Part shown: positions 1 to 8,856 of the stretch, piece after piece | Position numbering within the stretch: the first letter of the stretch is position 1 | Layout: every line of letters starts with the position of its first letter | DNA from: an uncultured Verrucomicrobia subdivision 3 bacterium | GTDB lineage: Bacteria; Verrucomicrobiota; Verrucomicrobiia; Limisphaerales; UBA11358 | NCBI GenBank assembly: GCA_903872345.1 | Contig: CAIQKM010000025.1 | Span: forward strand, 1 to 60,393 | DNA: 60,393 bases | Direction of reading: 5' to 3' | Translations under genes and position numbers: made by a program | Notes under the pieces: generated by a model | Database searches by the model: none | What the model saw: the letters and a program-made list of their open reading frames with translations, nothing else | Told to the model about the DNA's origin: nothing

Positions 1-51
1 CCCCCCAATCCAGAACCGTGACATCGTCAATACTGCTCGCCGACCGGGTTA

Positions 52-107
52 TCTCCCTCTCCGCCATTGGTAAATGGGGGAGAGGGCCGGGGTGAGGTGG
101 CGCTCAT
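52..107. repeat. Dispersed hairpin repeat, copy 1
   Basis: This 56-base element matches a second copy at 48181-48236 with only 3 mismatches. It begins TCTCCCTCTCCGCCATT and ends GGGGTGAGGTGG followed by gCGCTCAT. Internally CCCTCTCCGCCATT pairs with AATGGGGGAGAGGG (one mismatch) around a 4-base loop, so it can fold into a strong hairpin. Here it is intergenic, downstream of the DUF3800 gene. The second copy lies inside a coding sequence. The remainder of bases 1-250 shows no convincing gene. Confidence 0.8.
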
Positions 108-250
108 CTATTTAACCCGGGGCAGTGTCAAGATACGCCCAGCCCATGCTTGAGTGGAAAATTTGGTTTGCACGTTGCGGTGAATTATGGTCTTATTGCG
201 TTGCCTGTTACCACTGAAAGTCGTCTTCATGGCGTCGCGGGGTATCCTGC

Positions 251-1075
251 TCAGGTGGCTGATGGGCCAATTTTATTTTGGGCGGTCAACGGGTTTTTCC
301 GGTCATAATAGTTTTTATTTCCTTCATATTTGGCCGAGTCATAGAGGTCAACCACCACGCGAATTTTATCCCGAAGGTAATCGTAGTAACGGGTCTGGCC
401 TTTTTCAAACACACGCTGCACCGCCCAGCCAAAATAATCCGGCACGGTGAGCAGGGGTTCGCGCAGCGGTGTCTGGACATTGAAGACGACTTCGCTTTTC
501 AGTTCGCCCGCCGCCCACTGTTTGCCCGCCCGTCCAATGGCTTTGGTCTGGGCTTCTTCCAGAACTTTGGCGCGGGTGCTGGAGCCGCGCTCGGCGATGT
601 TCAGGACGAGGCGACGGGGCTGCTTGAGCCGGCTCTTGATGAGGTGTGAAAGCACATCCGCGTAAAATTCGTCGTCCTTCCCATGATGCTTGTGGATAAA
701 GAGGGAGGGGACTTTACGGGCGATGACGACTTCAGCCTCGCATTCCAAGCCGTGCAAGTAGTGGAGGAAAACCGTTTTCACGTCATCGGAATCTTTGCAG
801 GCGTGGAAAAAGAAACCGCCGTTGGCAATCCGCCTGGCGACACTGGGAATGGTGTTGAGCAGCGGATCGCTGGCGACCTGCTGCTGTAAGGCGATGATTT
901 CCGAACGCACCTCCGTGATGGGGCGGTTGAATTTCACAATGCCCATGCCGAACACGAGGGAAACGCCTTCCTGCCCAAGAATCAGCCCCTTGCCCTTGCC
1001 ATAAAACGTCGTGTCGCCGACTTCGTCAATGAAGCGGTGAGTGACGGGCAATGGTGCTGGTGCTTCGGCGCTCAT
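251..1075 (-). CDS. DUF3800 domain protein
   Basis: Predicted protein of 274 residues. The N-terminal stretch HRFIDEVGDTTFYG resembles the F-I-D-E-x-G-D opening of the DUF3800 family, whose acidic residues and RNase H-like fold have suggested a nuclease or mobile-element link; its function is not established. The ATG at 1075 is preferred; an upstream TTG at 1117 would add 14 residues with no family support. Later acidic and histidine-rich segments (HKHHGKDDEFYADVLSHLI) fit a metal-dependent fold. It lies 84 bases downstream of the DUF2126 gene on the same strand but is probably not functionally tied to it. The family call is moderately sure; no biochemical role is assigned. Confidence 0.65.
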   Translation of the reverse strand: MSAEAPAPLPVTHRFIDEVGDTTFYGKGKGLILGQEGVSLVFGMGIVKFNRPITEVRSEIIALQQQVASDPLLNTIPSVARRIANGGFFFHACKDSDDVKTVFLHYLHGLECEAEVVIARKVPSLFIHKHHGKDDEFYADVLSHLIKSRLKQPRRLVLNIAERGSSTRAKVLEEAQTKAIGRAGKQWAAGELKSEVVFNVQTPLREPLLTVPDYFGWAVQRVFEKGQTRYYDYLRDKIRVVVDLYDSAKYEGNKNYYDRKNPLTAQNKIGPSAT

Positions 1076-1159
1076 GCTCAGGATTTGTATCGTATAACTT
1101 GCGGGCTGGCGCGACAAAACTTTTTGCCGCCTGCCTCAACGCCAAGCTGGCCAATGAAA

Positions 1160-4100
1160 TCACGTATGCCGCAAATCCAGCGTAAACGGGAAATCCGGGT
1201 TCAATTTCACTTCCGGCACGGTGATTTTTCCGGGCGTGTGGTTCAGCCGGAAGAAGCGCGCGAGGCGGCGGGATTCCGCCTCGTAGCTGTTCACCGGGAA
1301 GGTGTCGTAGCTGCGGCCGCCGGGATGGGTGACGTGATAGACGCACCCGCCAAGGCTGCGCTGGTTCCACGTGTCCACGAGGTCGAAGGTCAGGGGGGTG
1401 TGGACGCCGATGGTGGGTTGCAGACATTCGGGCGGCTGCCAGGCGCGATAGCGCACGCCGGCCACGGCTTCGCCGTTGGTGCCGGTGGGATGCAGCGGCA
1501 CGCGCCGGCCGCCCACGGTCACGGCAAAGCGTTCGCCGGTCATGCCTTTTACTTTTACTTGCAAGCGTTCGAGCGAGCTGTCCACGTAGCGGACGGTGCC
1601 GCCGCCGCCAGCTTCTTCGCCGAGGACGTGCCAGGGTTCGAGGGCGGTGCGGATTTCCAACTGGATGTCGCGCTGTTCCAAATCGCCGATGAGCGGGAAG
1701 CGGAACTCGAAATGCGGCGCGAACCAGTCGAATTCAAACGGGTAGCCGGCGTCGCGCAGATCGCGGACGACATCCTTGAAATCCGTTTCGCAGAAGTGCG
1801 GGAGCATCCAGCGGTCGTGGATGTCCGTGCCCCAGCGGACGAGTTCGTTTTGGTAGGGCTCGCGCCAGAATTTGGAGACGAGGCCGCGCAGCAGCAAATG
1901 CTGGGCGAGGCTCATCTGCGCGTGCGGCGGCATTTCAAAGGCGCGCATTTCCACGAGACCGAGCCGGCCGGAACTGCTCTCCGCCGGGAACAATTTATCA
2001 ATGGAGAATTCGGAGCGATGCGTGTTGCCGCTGGCATCAATCAGCAGGTTGCGGAACAGGCGGTCCGCGAGCCACGGCGGGGTGTAGCCGAAGTTCTTGA
2101 ACTGGCGGTCCATTTCCTTGAACGCCACTTCGAGCTCATACAGCGAATCATTGCGGGCCTCGTCAATGCGGGGCGCCTGCGAGGTGGGCCCCAAGAACAG
2201 GCCGCTGAACAGCCAGCTCAGGGACGGATGATTCTGCCAGTAGGTGAGCAGCGAGCGGAGCAGGTCGGGCCGGCGCAGCACGGGGGAGTCCGACGGCGTT
2301 TCGCCGCCGATGATGATATGGTTGCCGCCGCCGGTGCCGGTGTGACGGCCGTCCACCATGAATTTTTCCGTGCCCAAGCGCGTCTGGCGCGCCTCCTCGT
2401 AAAGCACAGTGGTGCGTTCCACGAGTTCATCCCAGGACTTGCTCGGATGCAGGTTTACTTCGATTACGCCGGGGTCGGGCGTGACCGCCAGTTTGTTCAG
2501 GCGCGGATCGCGCGGCGGCGGTTCGCCTTCGATAATGACGGGCGTGCCCAGTTCGGTGACGGCGGTTTCAATGCCGGCGATGAGGTCGAGATAATCTTCC
2601 GTGGTTTCCACGGGTGGCATGAAGATGTGCAACCGGCCGTCGCGGGGTTCCACGCACATGCCCGTGCGAATAATCCACGGCGCGCTCTCGCCCTGCACCG
2701 GGCGGCGGTTGGGATCAAATTCCTTGGGCAACGGCGGGCGTTCCACCTTGGGTTCCAGGGCCGGGCCCAGTTTTTGGGCGCGCTGACCGGGACCGTAACC
2801 CGCCGGTGCCGGCGCACCGCCGGCGCGACGCAGAAACGGCTGCCCCGCCGCTTCGGGATTGACGCGATACGGAAATTCCGTCGGCAACGCCGGCAGATTC
2901 GGCGTGGAAGGATCCTGCAGATAAGTCCAGGGATACTCTTTTTCGGAAACCCACGGAATGGAATCGAGCGGCAGGCGCAGGCCCATCGGAGAATCACCGG
3001 GGATCAGCCAGAGCGTATCGTCATCGCGCAAAAACCAGGAGCCGGACATCCAGCCATTTTCGCCGCCATAGACGGCGCGCTTGATGGGCAGATTGTAACC
3101 GACCACTTCGCCCAAGCCCTGTTGGAATAAACGGCCGATGCGCTCGCGTTCGAGCTTGTTCTTGAGGTTCGTTTTTTCGGGCGTGACGTTCGCCGGGAAA
3201 CGCCGTTCCTTCCAAATATAATAAAAGGCGTCTTCGTACGCCGGCAGCATGTTCTTGGGATCCGCCCCGATCACCTTGGCAATGCGCGTGAGCAGTTCTT
3301 TCGCTTCCGCCGCCTTGAAGCCGTAATCCTTCGACTCATCGGCAATCAGCGAATCGTCTTTCCAGATGGGTACGCCGTCCTTGCGCCAGTAACAGCCCAG
3401 CGCCCAGCGCGGGAGCGGTTCGCCGGGATACCACTTGCCCTGGCCGTAATGCAGGAGCGAGCCGGGCGCAAATTGTTTGCGCAGCCGCTTGAGCAGCTCG
3501 CCGGACAACACACGTTTCTTTTGGGAGACCGCCGTAAAATTCCATTCCGCCCCGTCCCGATCATCGATGGAAACAAAGGTCGGTTCACCGCCCATCGTCA
3601 GGCGCACGTCGCCTTTCTTCAACTCCGCATCAATGGCATGGCCGAGCGACTCGATCTTTTTCCACTGGTCATCGGTATAGGGCAGCGTCACGCGCGGCGA
3701 TTCATAGACGCGCGTCACCTTCATTTCATGGCTGAATTCGCATTCGCACTCGTCGAGCGCGCCGCTGATGGGCGCGGCGCTGGAGGGATCGGGCGTGGCG
3801 GCGAGCGGGATATGGCCTTCGCCGGCGAGCAGACCGGAGGTGGGGTCGAGCCCAATCCAGCCGCCGCCGGGCAGATACACTTCCGTCCACGCATGGAGGT
3901 CGGTGAAATCCTTTTCCGCGCCGGAGGGGCCGTCGAGCGACTTCACATCCGGCTTGAGCTGAATGAGGTAGCCGCTGACGAAACGCGAGGCCAGGCCGCA
4001 ATGCCGCAGCAACTGGCACAGCAGCCACGCGGAATCGCGGCAGGAACCGCTCAACTTCTCCAGCGATTCCTCGGGCGTCTGCACGCCGGGTTCGAGGCGG

Positions 4101-4639
4101 ATGGTATATTTGATGTCCTGCCACAGGCGCTGGTTGATGGCCACCAGGAAGTCAATCGTGCGCAGTTTTTTATCGGCCGGCAACGCCCGGCGCTGTTCCT
4201 TGGTCAGGCGCTTGGTTTCGCCGAGCAAATCCTTGCGGATGACCGACAGGTACTTCATGAATTTCGGGGTCAGCCAGCACTTGCGCTGAAACGGCGCCAG
4301 TTCATGGTCGAGCGCCGGGTCGTATTCAAAGGGAAACTTTTCCGCTTCCGGCTCCAGGAAGAAATCGAACGGATTGAACACCGCCATTTCGGCCACCAGT
4401 TCCACTTCCACGCAGAATTCGCGGGTTTTTTCCTCGAACACCAGCCGCGCCGAATAATTCGCCTGCGGGTCCTGCATCCAGTTGATGAAATGCTTGGCGG
4501 GCGTGATGCGCTGGGAATAGCTCAGGATGCGCGTGCGCGAGTGCGGGGCGGGGCGGAGGCGGACCACCTGCGGCCCGAGGTTGATGGGCCGGTCGTACTT
4601 GTAATGTGTCTTGTGATAGAGCGCTACATGTATGGACAT
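1160..4639 (-). CDS. Transglutaminase-like protein with C-terminal DUF2126
   Basis: Predicted protein of 1,159 residues, typical of the large bacterial transglutaminase/DUF2126 proteins. Residues 1 to about 110 form the N-terminal beta domain of bacterial transglutaminase-like proteins. The papain-like core carries a full candidate triad: Cys200 in GSCRDSAWLL, His249 in DLHAWTEV and Asp265 in GLDPTSG. From about residue 345 (TMGGEPTFVSIDDRDG) to the end is the DUF2126 module. No signal peptide is evident, so it is probably cytoplasmic. In other genomes this family usually sits with a circularly permuted ATP-grasp protein and an alpha-E (DUF403) protein, suggesting peptide ligation or amide chemistry; those partners are absent here. 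The substrate is unknown. Confidence 0.85.
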   Translation of the reverse strand: MSIHVALYHKTHYKYDRPINLGPQVVRLRPAPHSRTRILSYSQRITPAKHFINWMQDPQANYSARLVFEEKTREFCVEVELVAEMAVFNPFDFFLEPEAEKFPFEYDPALDHELAPFQRKCWLTPKFMKYLSVIRKDLLGETKRLTKEQRRALPADKKLRTIDFLVAINQRLWQDIKYTIRLEPGVQTPEESLEKLSGSCRDSAWLLCQLLRHCGLASRFVSGYLIQLKPDVKSLDGPSGAEKDFTDLHAWTEVYLPGGGWIGLDPTSGLLAGEGHIPLAATPDPSSAAPISGALDECECEFSHEMKVTRVYESPRVTLPYTDDQWKKIESLGHAIDAELKKGDVRLTMGGEPTFVSIDDRDGAEWNFTAVSQKKRVLSGELLKRLRKQFAPGSLLHYGQGKWYPGEPLPRWALGCYWRKDGVPIWKDDSLIADESKDYGFKAAEAKELLTRIAKVIGADPKNMLPAYEDAFYYIWKERRFPANVTPEKTNLKNKLERERIGRLFQQGLGEVVGYNLPIKRAVYGGENGWMSGSWFLRDDDTLWLIPGDSPMGLRLPLDSIPWVSEKEYPWTYLQDPSTPNLPALPTEFPYRVNPEAAGQPFLRRAGGAPAPAGYGPGQRAQKLGPALEPKVERPPLPKEFDPNRRPVQGESAPWIIRTGMCVEPRDGRLHIFMPPVETTEDYLDLIAGIETAVTELGTPVIIEGEPPPRDPRLNKLAVTPDPGVIEVNLHPSKSWDELVERTTVLYEEARQTRLGTEKFMVDGRHTGTGGGNHIIIGGETPSDSPVLRRPDLLRSLLTYWQNHPSLSWLFSGLFLGPTSQAPRIDEARNDSLYELEVAFKEMDRQFKNFGYTPPWLADRLFRNLLIDASGNTHRSEFSIDKLFPAESSSGRLGLVEMRAFEMPPHAQMSLAQHLLLRGLVSKFWREPYQNELVRWGTDIHDRWMLPHFCETDFKDVVRDLRDAGYPFEFDWFAPHFEFRFPLIGDLEQRDIQLEIRTALEPWHVLGEEAGGGGTVRYVDSSLERLQVKVKGMTGERFAVTVGGRRVPLHPTGTNGEAVAGVRYRAWQPPECLQPTIGVHTPLTFDLVDTWNQRSLGGCVYHVTHPGGRSYDTFPVNSYEAESRRLARFFRLNHTPGKITVPEVKLNPDFPFTLDLRHT

Positions 4640-4760
4640 CTGATTTCCTTTTGATTAAACAATAAACCACCCGCCCGGGGCCGGACCCAACCGGTCCCCG
4701 CAAATTATTTCCGTTACCACCGGATCGCCGCCCGGTCCGCCGGTTGAAAAATGATTTGCC

Positions 4761-4841
4761 CCGTAGCAGCCGACGTGAGGAGGCTCAAATATATTTTGGA
4801 ACGCTCTTTTTTCTGGAGCCTCCTTACGTCGGCTGCTACGG
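4761..4841. repeat. Long inverted repeat between two genes
   Basis: The left arm at 4761-4786 starts CCGTAGCAGCCGACG and ends GGAGGCTC. The right arm at 4816-4841 is its reverse complement with a single mismatch. The 26-base arms flank a 29-base AT-rich spacer. The element lies between the start of the DUF2126 gene (4639) and the stop of the PEP carboxykinase-like gene (4873), both on the minus strand. It could act as a transcript-end hairpin, but there is no following T-run, so a dispersed palindromic (MITE- or REP-like) element is at least as likely. Confidence 0.75.
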
Positions 4842-4872
4842 CTTCAACGGGCCGGCCCATTGGGGCCGACGT

Positions 4873-7800
4873 TTACAAATATGCCTCGATCGGCTCGGCC
4901 CCGATGGTGCCGGCCAGTTTTTCCAAGTAGGCCGGCGATTCCACCGTTTCCAGCATCTTGCGCGCGCTGACCAGCCGGGCCGGGATGCCGATTTTTTCGG
5001 CCACATCCACATGGCTCGGGCGGCGCAAAAAGGCGTTCAGGTAATCGTTGTGACGGCGCCAGAGAACCTTGTCGAGCTTCTGCTTGGCCGCGAGGCGCGC
5101 GGCGTACCACGGGCTGGCGAGCAGATACTCGCGCGTGAACAATTGGCGAATATCGGGATGCTCCAGGCCTTTGCCCTCGAATTGATCGTGCAGCATGATG
5201 TGCAGGAGCGCATGGAGCGGCGGACACGCCTGCGCGATGCTGCCGTCGTTGAAATACGATTGGGCCACGCGTTTCTGGGTGGCCACAATGTTATCCACGC
5301 TGTCCACGAACACTTCCCGGCTTTGCAATTCCGGCTTCAGCATCGCTTCCGTGAACACCGCGTGCGGATGGTTGAACACCCGGCCAAAGAACGCATGGAC
5401 AAACCGCGTGTTGATGCGCCAGCCCAGCCGGCTCGCGAGCACCTTTTTGCCGTGGTGCTCGAAGTCCTGGCAGCGTTCCAGATAATGGTTGGCGATGAGG
5501 AATTTCGGGTCCGCCTCCTCATGGGTGAGGCGGCACCAGATTTCCGGAACGATGAGGCTGACGTCGTGATCCACGCGCAGTTGCGGACCCACATGGCCGG
5601 CGGCGGTTACGAAGCCGTTATGGCCGCAGAGAATCCACGAGACCAGCGCGTTGTTGAGGTCAATGATCGGCGGCAGGGCGTTGAACGGCCCTTTCGTGAG
5701 CGCGCCTTCGGAACCGGCCCCGGTCGTGGACGGCGATTTGCCCGTCATGCTGCAAATCACTTCCATGAACAGCTCCGGCAGCTCGAAATAATGGATCGGA
5801 TTATAGCACGCCAACGGGCGCACGCCGTCATCCGGCGGATTGTTGCGGCGGCCGGGCAGCACCGCCGTGACCGGCGTGTACAGCGGCTGGCCGGGCGGCA
5901 CGCGGCGGCGCAGGCGCGCGGAAATTTCCGCCAGATACGTTTCCTTGGCGCGCACCAGATCCGGCCGCTTTTGCAAATAGCGCGGATTCTTCGTCGGCTT
6001 GCCATCCACGAGGCGCGGGTTGGCCGTGCACACGAAATAGCGCGGCTCGGGACTTTCCGCAATATTGCGGATGAAATTCTGCATGGGCGCCGTGAACTGC
6101 TGGAAGCCCAGGGCGTCCTCGACCATCTCGCGCGCGTCGCTGTCCGACAGCGGCTCGTAGTTCGAGAAGAAATTGTCCGGCTGCACAAAATCGTCCTCCG
6201 CCTGCTTGTCGTAGCCGCGATGAATCGCATCATCCGGCCGCTGGAACAGGCGCTGTTCGCAGTTCTGGGCGAATTTCAGCGAGAGGCTGGTGTCGGTGCC
6301 TTCGGGCAGTTTTTCCAACGCCGACGCCGGTACGACGATCGAGGCCGTAATGTCATCTTCCATCTGCACTTTCACGGCGGGATGAAAATCTTTGCGCAGG
6401 CCGAACGTACGCCACGCGCCGTTGCCATCGAAACCCACCCGCAAATACGTGGTCACCAGCTTGCGCGCGTCGCACTTCAATTCGTTGCCCGGCGTGCCGT
6501 TGATGATGTCCACGCTGAAATGCGAACGCCAATCCGCGCCCCACTCGGGCTTGTAATAGCGTTTCACCACAAAGACCAGCTCCTTCACATGCTGCGGCAC
6601 GCTGGCCAGCCAGGCGTTGTATTCCGGCGTGTAATCGTGTTCGTCCAGCGTGAGCAGCTTGATGACGGAACCCAGCGACCGCTCGGGCGACAGAATCGGG
6701 CGATGATCTTCCTTTTTCTTGTCCACAAAGCGGGTGGTGTAATCGCGGTCAATCAACACCGCCACCTGGTCGAAATCGCGCTTCATGTCCGCCACGAACA
6801 CAGAGCCCGTCAAAATCGCGTCCGTGATGGGCTTGGAAATTTCCGATTTGCCGCCGCCGGAAACCGTGCACGGCTTGTGGCAGAACGTGCCTTCCGCCAC
6901 GGTGCCCACGAGGCGCCATTGGCGACCGTAGCCGGGCGGCTTCTCCATGCGCACCTTGTAGCCGGAGGGACGCACGTACGTTTTGTCCGGCGAGAGCCGG
7001 ATGCTGTTCGGCCCCGCCGCGCCATTCCACGTCACCATCTGGGTCTTGAGATCAAAATGCGCGTCCTGGTGAACGTAGTACACATTCGGGAATTTCTTGT
7101 CCACCGCGTAGCCTTCGGGCTTGGCGTCCATGACATCCGCGAACAGCGTCACCATGTCTTCGTAGGTGTGGCCCCGCCGGCGCACATGCGTGTCGCCGCT
7201 GAATTCCTCGCCCAAATCGTAGCTCTGGAACACCAGCGCGCCGCCCGCATGTTCCTCCTCGGCCAGGCCGAACAGGTTCGCCGCGTAGCTGAGCTGGGTC
7301 TTCACCTCTTTCTTGCAATAGCCGTAGTAATTGTCCGCTATGATCGTCACGATCACGCCCGTTTCATCGCGGCAGGTGAGCTTGAAGGCGTTGCCGCCGT
7401 TGTAGAGTTCGTCCTCCTTCTTCCAGCACATGCCATCGCGCTTTTGACGGTCGGTGGCGGCTTCAAACGCAGGCAGACCGGCGGCTTTCTTGGTCACCTT
7501 GATCAGGTGCGGCGCGAGAATGATGCAGCCGGTGTGACCGGTCCAATGATCGGAATCGAGCGCGGAATCGTTTTCCGGGAGAATGGGGTCGCCGGCATTT
7601 TCAAAAATCGCCTCCACGAAATCCAAGTTGCTCACCAGGTTGCCCGGCGCAAAGAAGCGCACTTCCATGCGTTTCTCGGGCGTGACCCCGGACACGGCCG
7701 GACACACCAGCGGGCGGAGCAGCAGCGACACAAAACATTCCGCCGGCTTGGCCTGGGTGGAGGTGAACGGCAGGCGCATGAGATCGCTCGGCGGCGTGAG

Positions 7801-8316
7801 CGCGAACTGGAGCATTTTGGCAAATGTCAATTGCGGCACCGCCAGCTTGTCGTCGGGAATCGGCAGGCCTCCTTCCGTCACGTGGAAAATGCCCGCCGTG
7901 GTCCGGCGGTCGCTGCGCGGATTGTGCAGCACGCCCTGTTTCACGCGGTACGAATTGATGATATCCGAGGAAAACGCGTCGCGATCCACCGGCAGCGACA
8001 GCACCCGCGCCAGTCCCGGACGATCCAGCGTGAACGTGCGACTGGGCAGCTTCGGCGTGGGAATCTCCTGGAGATAATCGTGAAGAAAATTCTGGATGCG
8101 CTGGTCCGCCGGGCAGAGGTAATTGCCGAGCAGACGGTCCTTTTCGCGCGACTGCGCGGCCATAGCGGCGGCGATTTCCACAAATTCACGGTCCCCTTTT
8201 AGCGGCACCGGTTGACAACCGATCAGGGCGAGTTTGACGTTGATGTGGGCGATCAGGTGGGCGGGAATCCCATCGGTTTCGCTGGCCTTGTTCGGTATGT
8301 GGCTATGGCTGTTCAT
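4873..8316 (-). CDS. Probable PPi-type phosphoenolpyruvate carboxykinase
   Basis: Predicted protein of 1,147 residues with no signal peptide. Its size and several internal blocks fit the pyrophosphate-dependent PEP carboxykinases described from Entamoeba and propionibacteria, which interconvert oxaloacetate and PEP with phosphate/PPi instead of a nucleotide. Distinctive blocks are ALVFQSYDLGEEFSGD (near residue 360), a glycine-rich SGGGKS within CTVSGGGKSEISKP starting at about residue 483, and TGAGSEGALTKGPFNALPP near 864. SGGGKS may be a phosphate-binding loop, which is inference. The family assignment rests on recalled similarity and length rather than an alignment. If right, it links this locus with the pyruvate kinase at 58265. 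It is preceded by a palindrome at 8345-8362 and is transcribed towards the DUF2126 gene. Confidence 0.6.
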   Translation of the reverse strand: MNSHSHIPNKASETDGIPAHLIAHINVKLALIGCQPVPLKGDREFVEIAAAMAAQSREKDRLLGNYLCPADQRIQNFLHDYLQEIPTPKLPSRTFTLDRPGLARVLSLPVDRDAFSSDIINSYRVKQGVLHNPRSDRRTTAGIFHVTEGGLPIPDDKLAVPQLTFAKMLQFALTPPSDLMRLPFTSTQAKPAECFVSLLLRPLVCPAVSGVTPEKRMEVRFFAPGNLVSNLDFVEAIFENAGDPILPENDSALDSDHWTGHTGCIILAPHLIKVTKKAAGLPAFEAATDRQKRDGMCWKKEDELYNGGNAFKLTCRDETGVIVTIIADNYYGYCKKEVKTQLSYAANLFGLAEEEHAGGALVFQSYDLGEEFSGDTHVRRRGHTYEDMVTLFADVMDAKPEGYAVDKKFPNVYYVHQDAHFDLKTQMVTWNGAAGPNSIRLSPDKTYVRPSGYKVRMEKPPGYGRQWRLVGTVAEGTFCHKPCTVSGGGKSEISKPITDAILTGSVFVADMKRDFDQVAVLIDRDYTTRFVDKKKEDHRPILSPERSLGSVIKLLTLDEHDYTPEYNAWLASVPQHVKELVFVVKRYYKPEWGADWRSHFSVDIINGTPGNELKCDARKLVTTYLRVGFDGNGAWRTFGLRKDFHPAVKVQMEDDITASIVVPASALEKLPEGTDTSLSLKFAQNCEQRLFQRPDDAIHRGYDKQAEDDFVQPDNFFSNYEPLSDSDAREMVEDALGFQQFTAPMQNFIRNIAESPEPRYFVCTANPRLVDGKPTKNPRYLQKRPDLVRAKETYLAEISARLRRRVPPGQPLYTPVTAVLPGRRNNPPDDGVRPLACYNPIHYFELPELFMEVICSMTGKSPSTTGAGSEGALTKGPFNALPPIIDLNNALVSWILCGHNGFVTAAGHVGPQLRVDHDVSLIVPEIWCRLTHEEADPKFLIANHYLERCQDFEHHGKKVLASRLGWRINTRFVHAFFGRVFNHPHAVFTEAMLKPELQSREVFVDSVDNIVATQKRVAQSYFNDGSIAQACPPLHALLHIMLHDQFEGKGLEHPDIRQLFTREYLLASPWYAARLAAKQKLDKVLWRRHNDYLNAFLRRPSHVDVAEKIGIPARLVSARKMLETVESPAYLEKLAGTIGAEPIEAYL

Positions 8317-8344
8317 TACGGATCAATGCGCGGTTTGGGCAATT

Positions 8345-8362
8345 ATCAGTCAAAGGACTGAT
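8345..8362. promoter_or_regulatory. Palindrome upstream of the PEPCK-like gene
   Basis: ATCAGTC and GACTGAT form perfect 7-base arms around AAAG, ending 29 bases before the start codon of the PEP carboxykinase-like gene. The position suits an operator or a 5' leader hairpin. No regulator has been linked to it. Confidence 0.4.
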
Positions 8363-8574
8363 TCCTTACCCCATACGATGCCTTGAAAACCGCTGTTCGC
8401 AAGTTTTTTTAGCGGGGATAAATGGTGACACGCCCGCGTTTTCACCCAATAAACATCGGTCATTGGTCGGTGAGGTTGCAGATTGGACCGGTTTAAGGCG
8501 GATAAGGGTGGAATGGTTTTCGGTAACGTTAAAGACAAAAACACGCTAATTTGAGCTACCCTGGCAGAAAACGG

Positions 8575-8856
8575 TCACATTGAGTCAAGTTCTGGTCTCA
8601 TTGACGGTATGGCCGCTCCGCCCGGCGGCATTGCCGCCACCGGCCGGCTCCAGGCCTGAAACCCGCGCAGGTTGTAGGCAAAGAACGCCACGTTACCGAC
8701 GCAGATGGCCGCATTGCCCAGCAGCAGGCCGGCGGCCACCCACGTTATATTGGCCAGCATGAAGCTGACAAATCCCCACCGGTTTTTCCGGCCCAGCAAC
8801 ACCAGTGCGAGCAGGGACAGCAGCATGGCCAGCCAGTCCAGCCCGAACAGTTTCAT
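8575..8856 (-). CDS. Small PnuC-like integral membrane protein
   Basis: Predicted protein of 93 residues with about three hydrophobic segments: DWLAMLLSLLALVLLG, then WGFVSFMLANITWVAAGLLLG, then AAICVGNVAFFAYNLRGFQAW. The KNRWGF loop and the closing NLRGFQAW resemble short relatives of the PnuC/nicotinamide riboside transporter fold, but it is much shorter than PnuC. Its start overlaps the stop of the Old Yellow Enzyme gene by 4 bases (ATGA), so the two are very likely co-transcribed and translationally coupled. The tail after residue 70 is low-complexity and proline-rich. The substrate is unknown. Confidence 0.6.
   Translation of the reverse strand: MKLFGLDWLAMLLSLLALVLLGRKNRWGFVSFMLANITWVAAGLLLGNAAICVGNVAFFAYNLRGFQAWSRPVAAMPPGGAAIPSMRPELDSM

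Noticed and set aside
1037..3130. Open frame of 697 codons antisense to the DUF2126 gene
   Set aside because: Low-complexity Arg/Gly/Ala-rich translation with no motifs; the opposite strand encodes a well-supported protein.
4744..8202. Open frame of 1,152 codons on the plus strand, antisense to the PEPCK-like gene
   Set aside because: It is compositionally biased (many Arg, His, Ala), shows no family features, and arises from GC-rich third positions of the real gene on the minus strand.
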